A stretch of DNA of 6,936 nucleotides from positions 1-6,936 of the forward strand of contig JBOGTC010000004.1 in the NCBI GenBank assembly GCA_050692055.1, in the 5' to 3' direction. Each line of letters begins with the position of its first letter. Position 1 is the first letter of the stretch. Under the pieces are notes generated by a model. That model saw nothing but the letters and a program-made list of their open reading frames with translations, had not been told where the DNA came from and did not search any database. Positions 6,433-6,936 of this stretch are shown piece after piece. The DNA comes from JBOGTC01 sp050692055. GTDB taxonomy: Bacteria; Chloroflexota; Limnocylindria; QHBO01. The translations under genes and the position numbers were made by a program.

Positions 6433-6450
6433 GCCGAAGCAATGTACACT
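6422..6450 (+). promoter_or_regulatory. Probable sigma-70-type promoter of secG
   Basis: The -35 candidate TCGACC (6422-6427) matches four of six consensus positions. A 17-base spacer leads to the -10 candidate TACACT (6445-6450), also four of six. Transcription would begin near 6457-6460, at or just before the secG ATG. Confidence 0.5.
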
Positions 6451-6459
6451 GCGCCGGAC

Positions 6460-6678
6460 ATGCAGACCCCCCTCATCCTGGCCCAGATGATCCTGGCCGT
6501 CGCCCTCGTCGCCTCGATCCTGCTGCAGCAGCGCGGGACCGGTCTCGGCGGCGCCTTCGGCGGAGAGATCACCGCCTACCGCAGCCGCCGCGGGATCGAG
6601 CGCACGCTCTTCCGCATGACCGTCGTGCTCGCGCTGCTGTTCGTGGCCTTCAACCTGCTCAACCTGTTCCAGCAGTAG
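6460..6678 (+). CDS. secG: Preprotein translocase subunit SecG
   Basis: A 72-residue membrane protein, typical SecG length. The first helix spans about residues 5-22, followed by the SecG signature LLQQRGTGLGGAFGG (21-35), a charged loop with RSRRGIER (41-48), and a second helix about 52-69. SecG assists SecYEG-mediated protein export across the cytoplasmic membrane. The frame is open far upstream to 6190, but SecG homology begins only at this ATG. No Shine-Dalgarno precedes it, and the proposed -10 box ends 9 bases before it, so the message is probably leaderless. secG next to gpmI is a familiar neighbourhood in Gram-positive glycolytic clusters, though eno, often between them, is missing here. 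Confidence 0.93.
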   Translation: MQTPLILAQMILAVALVASILLQQRGTGLGGAFGGEITAYRSRRGIERTLFRMTVVLALLFVAFNLLNLFQQ

Positions 6679-6690
6679 CCCGCACGGGCT
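6677..6690 (+). other. Short hairpin at the secG stop
   Basis: AGCCC (6677-6681) pairs with GGGCT (6686-6690) around GCAC. No T-run follows, and the stem ends just before the -10 box of the tRNA promoter. It may weakly end secG transcription or be incidental. Confidence 0.3.
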
Positions 6691-6691
6691 G

Positions 6692-6700
6692 TGCTATCAT
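6692..6700 (+). promoter_or_regulatory. Extended -10 promoter element for the tRNA-Leu pair
   Basis: TGC-TATCAT is an extended -10 (TGn plus a hexamer matching TATAAT at four positions). Initiation near 6707 would leave about 30 bases before the first tRNA. No clear -35 box is seen, which is compatible with an extended -10 promoter. Confidence 0.5.
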
Positions 6701-6737
6701 CGGCCCGCCGCCGGAGCTCCACTCCGATGGCACGCGT

Positions 6738-6824
6738 GCCGAGGTGGCGGAATAGGCAGACGCGCTAGGTTCAGGATCTAGTGGCCGCAAGGTCGTGTGG
6801 GTTCAAGTCCCTCCCTCGGTACCA
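6738..6824 (+). tRNA. tRNA-Leu (anticodon CAG)
   Basis: An 87-base class II tRNA with encoded CCA. The acceptor stem GCCGAGG pairs with CCTCGGT, ending in a G1.U72 wobble. The D stem is GCG/CGC. The anticodon loop TTCAGGA carries CAG at 6772-6774. The long variable arm (6783-6794) has four pairs with a GCAA loop. The T loop TTCAAGT is standard, but the T stem GTGGG/CCCTC has a T-T mismatch (6798/6812). It reads CUG, a codon expected to be heavily used in this GC-rich genome. Confidence 0.95.
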
Positions 6825-6831
6825 CCCTCGG

Positions 6832-6916
6832 GCCCAGGTGGCGGAATTGGTATACGCGTACGTTTGAGGGGCGTATGAGGCAACTCATCCGGGTTCAAGT
6901 CCCGGCCTGGGCACCA
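6832..6916 (+). tRNA. tRNA-Leu (anticodon GAG)
   Basis: An 85-base class II tRNA with encoded CCA and a perfect acceptor stem GCCCAGG/CCTGGGC. The anticodon loop TTGAGGG has GAG at 6866-6868, reading CUC and CUU. The variable arm TGAG-GCAA-CTCA (6876-6887) has four pairs, and the T stem CCGGG/CCCGG is perfect. It lies only 7 bases after the previous tRNA, so the two are likely processed from one transcript. Confidence 0.96.
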
Positions 6917-6936
6917 ATTTCCTCTTCTCAGACCGA

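Larger units (their letters stand above)
6190..6459 (+). other. Non-coding interval between gpmI and secG with tandem hairpin repeats
   Basis: This interval of 270 bases holds no gene I can support. It starts with a GC-rich stretch including the palindrome CGGGCGCCCG (6214-6223). It continues with three units of about 62 bases that each open with a similar hairpin, a right-hand copy of the gpmI tail, and the probable secG promoter. AT-rich patches (TTCAATTT) stand out from the GC-rich surroundings. No stem followed by a T-run is present, so no intrinsic terminator is evident for the gpmI operon. What the interval does is unknown. Confidence 0.75.

Noticed and set aside
6190..6459. Coding continuation in frame from the gpmI stop to secG (only one TAG separates them)
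   Set aside because: The 62-base repeat is not a multiple of three, so the repeats fall in different frames and do not encode a protein repeat. The translation has no SecG or mutase similarity, and a stop-free run of about 90 codons is not rare at this GC content.

Overview
The window is a strongly GC-rich, gene-dense bacterial chromosome segment with every recognisable gene on the + strand. Gene content and protein style suggest a member of the Chloroflexota or a related Terrabacteria lineage. The pointers are a Gram-positive-type rapZ-yvcK-whiA block, a YvcK with an N-terminal membrane anchor, and a short SecG whose central LLQQRGTGLGGAFGG motif is followed by a charged RSRRGIER stretch. 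This placement is an inference from remembered family features, not a computed phylogeny.

Layout. Bases 1-675 hold the 3' part of a zinc-dependent histone-deacetylase-like amidohydrolase that begins before the window. After a 39-base gap with a TATACT box and a strong Shine-Dalgarno comes a tightly packed run: rapZ (715-1665), yvcK (1662-2984), whiA (2995-3852), tpiA (3869-4636) and gpmI (4633-6189). rapZ/yvcK overlap as ATGA and tpiA/gpmI overlap as GTGA; the other two junctions are 10 and 16 bases. This is almost certainly one operon. It joins the conserved rapZ-yvcK-whiA block (nucleotide-binding regulator, UDP-sugar-binding factor for cell wall and carbon balance, WhiA DNA-binding protein) to two enzymes of lower glycolysis. 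The usual partners gap, pgk and eno are not present.

Bases 6190-6459 are a non-coding interval of 270 bases and the least ordinary part of the window. It contains three tandem units of about 62 bases. The first two share a perfect 20-base repeat, and the third is degenerate. Each unit opens with a hairpin of the same geometry (7-8 position stem, 7-base loop), and the stems differ mainly by wobble swaps and one compensated pair. A copy of the 3' end of gpmI also reappears near the right edge of this interval. I do not recognise the element.

A probable promoter (6422-6450) then serves secG (6460-6678), which looks leaderless. An extended -10 box follows at 6692-6700. Two class II leucine tRNAs close the window, tRNA-Leu(CAG) and tRNA-Leu(GAG), both with encoded CCA and only 7 bases apart. 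The last 20 bases hold nothing I can assign.
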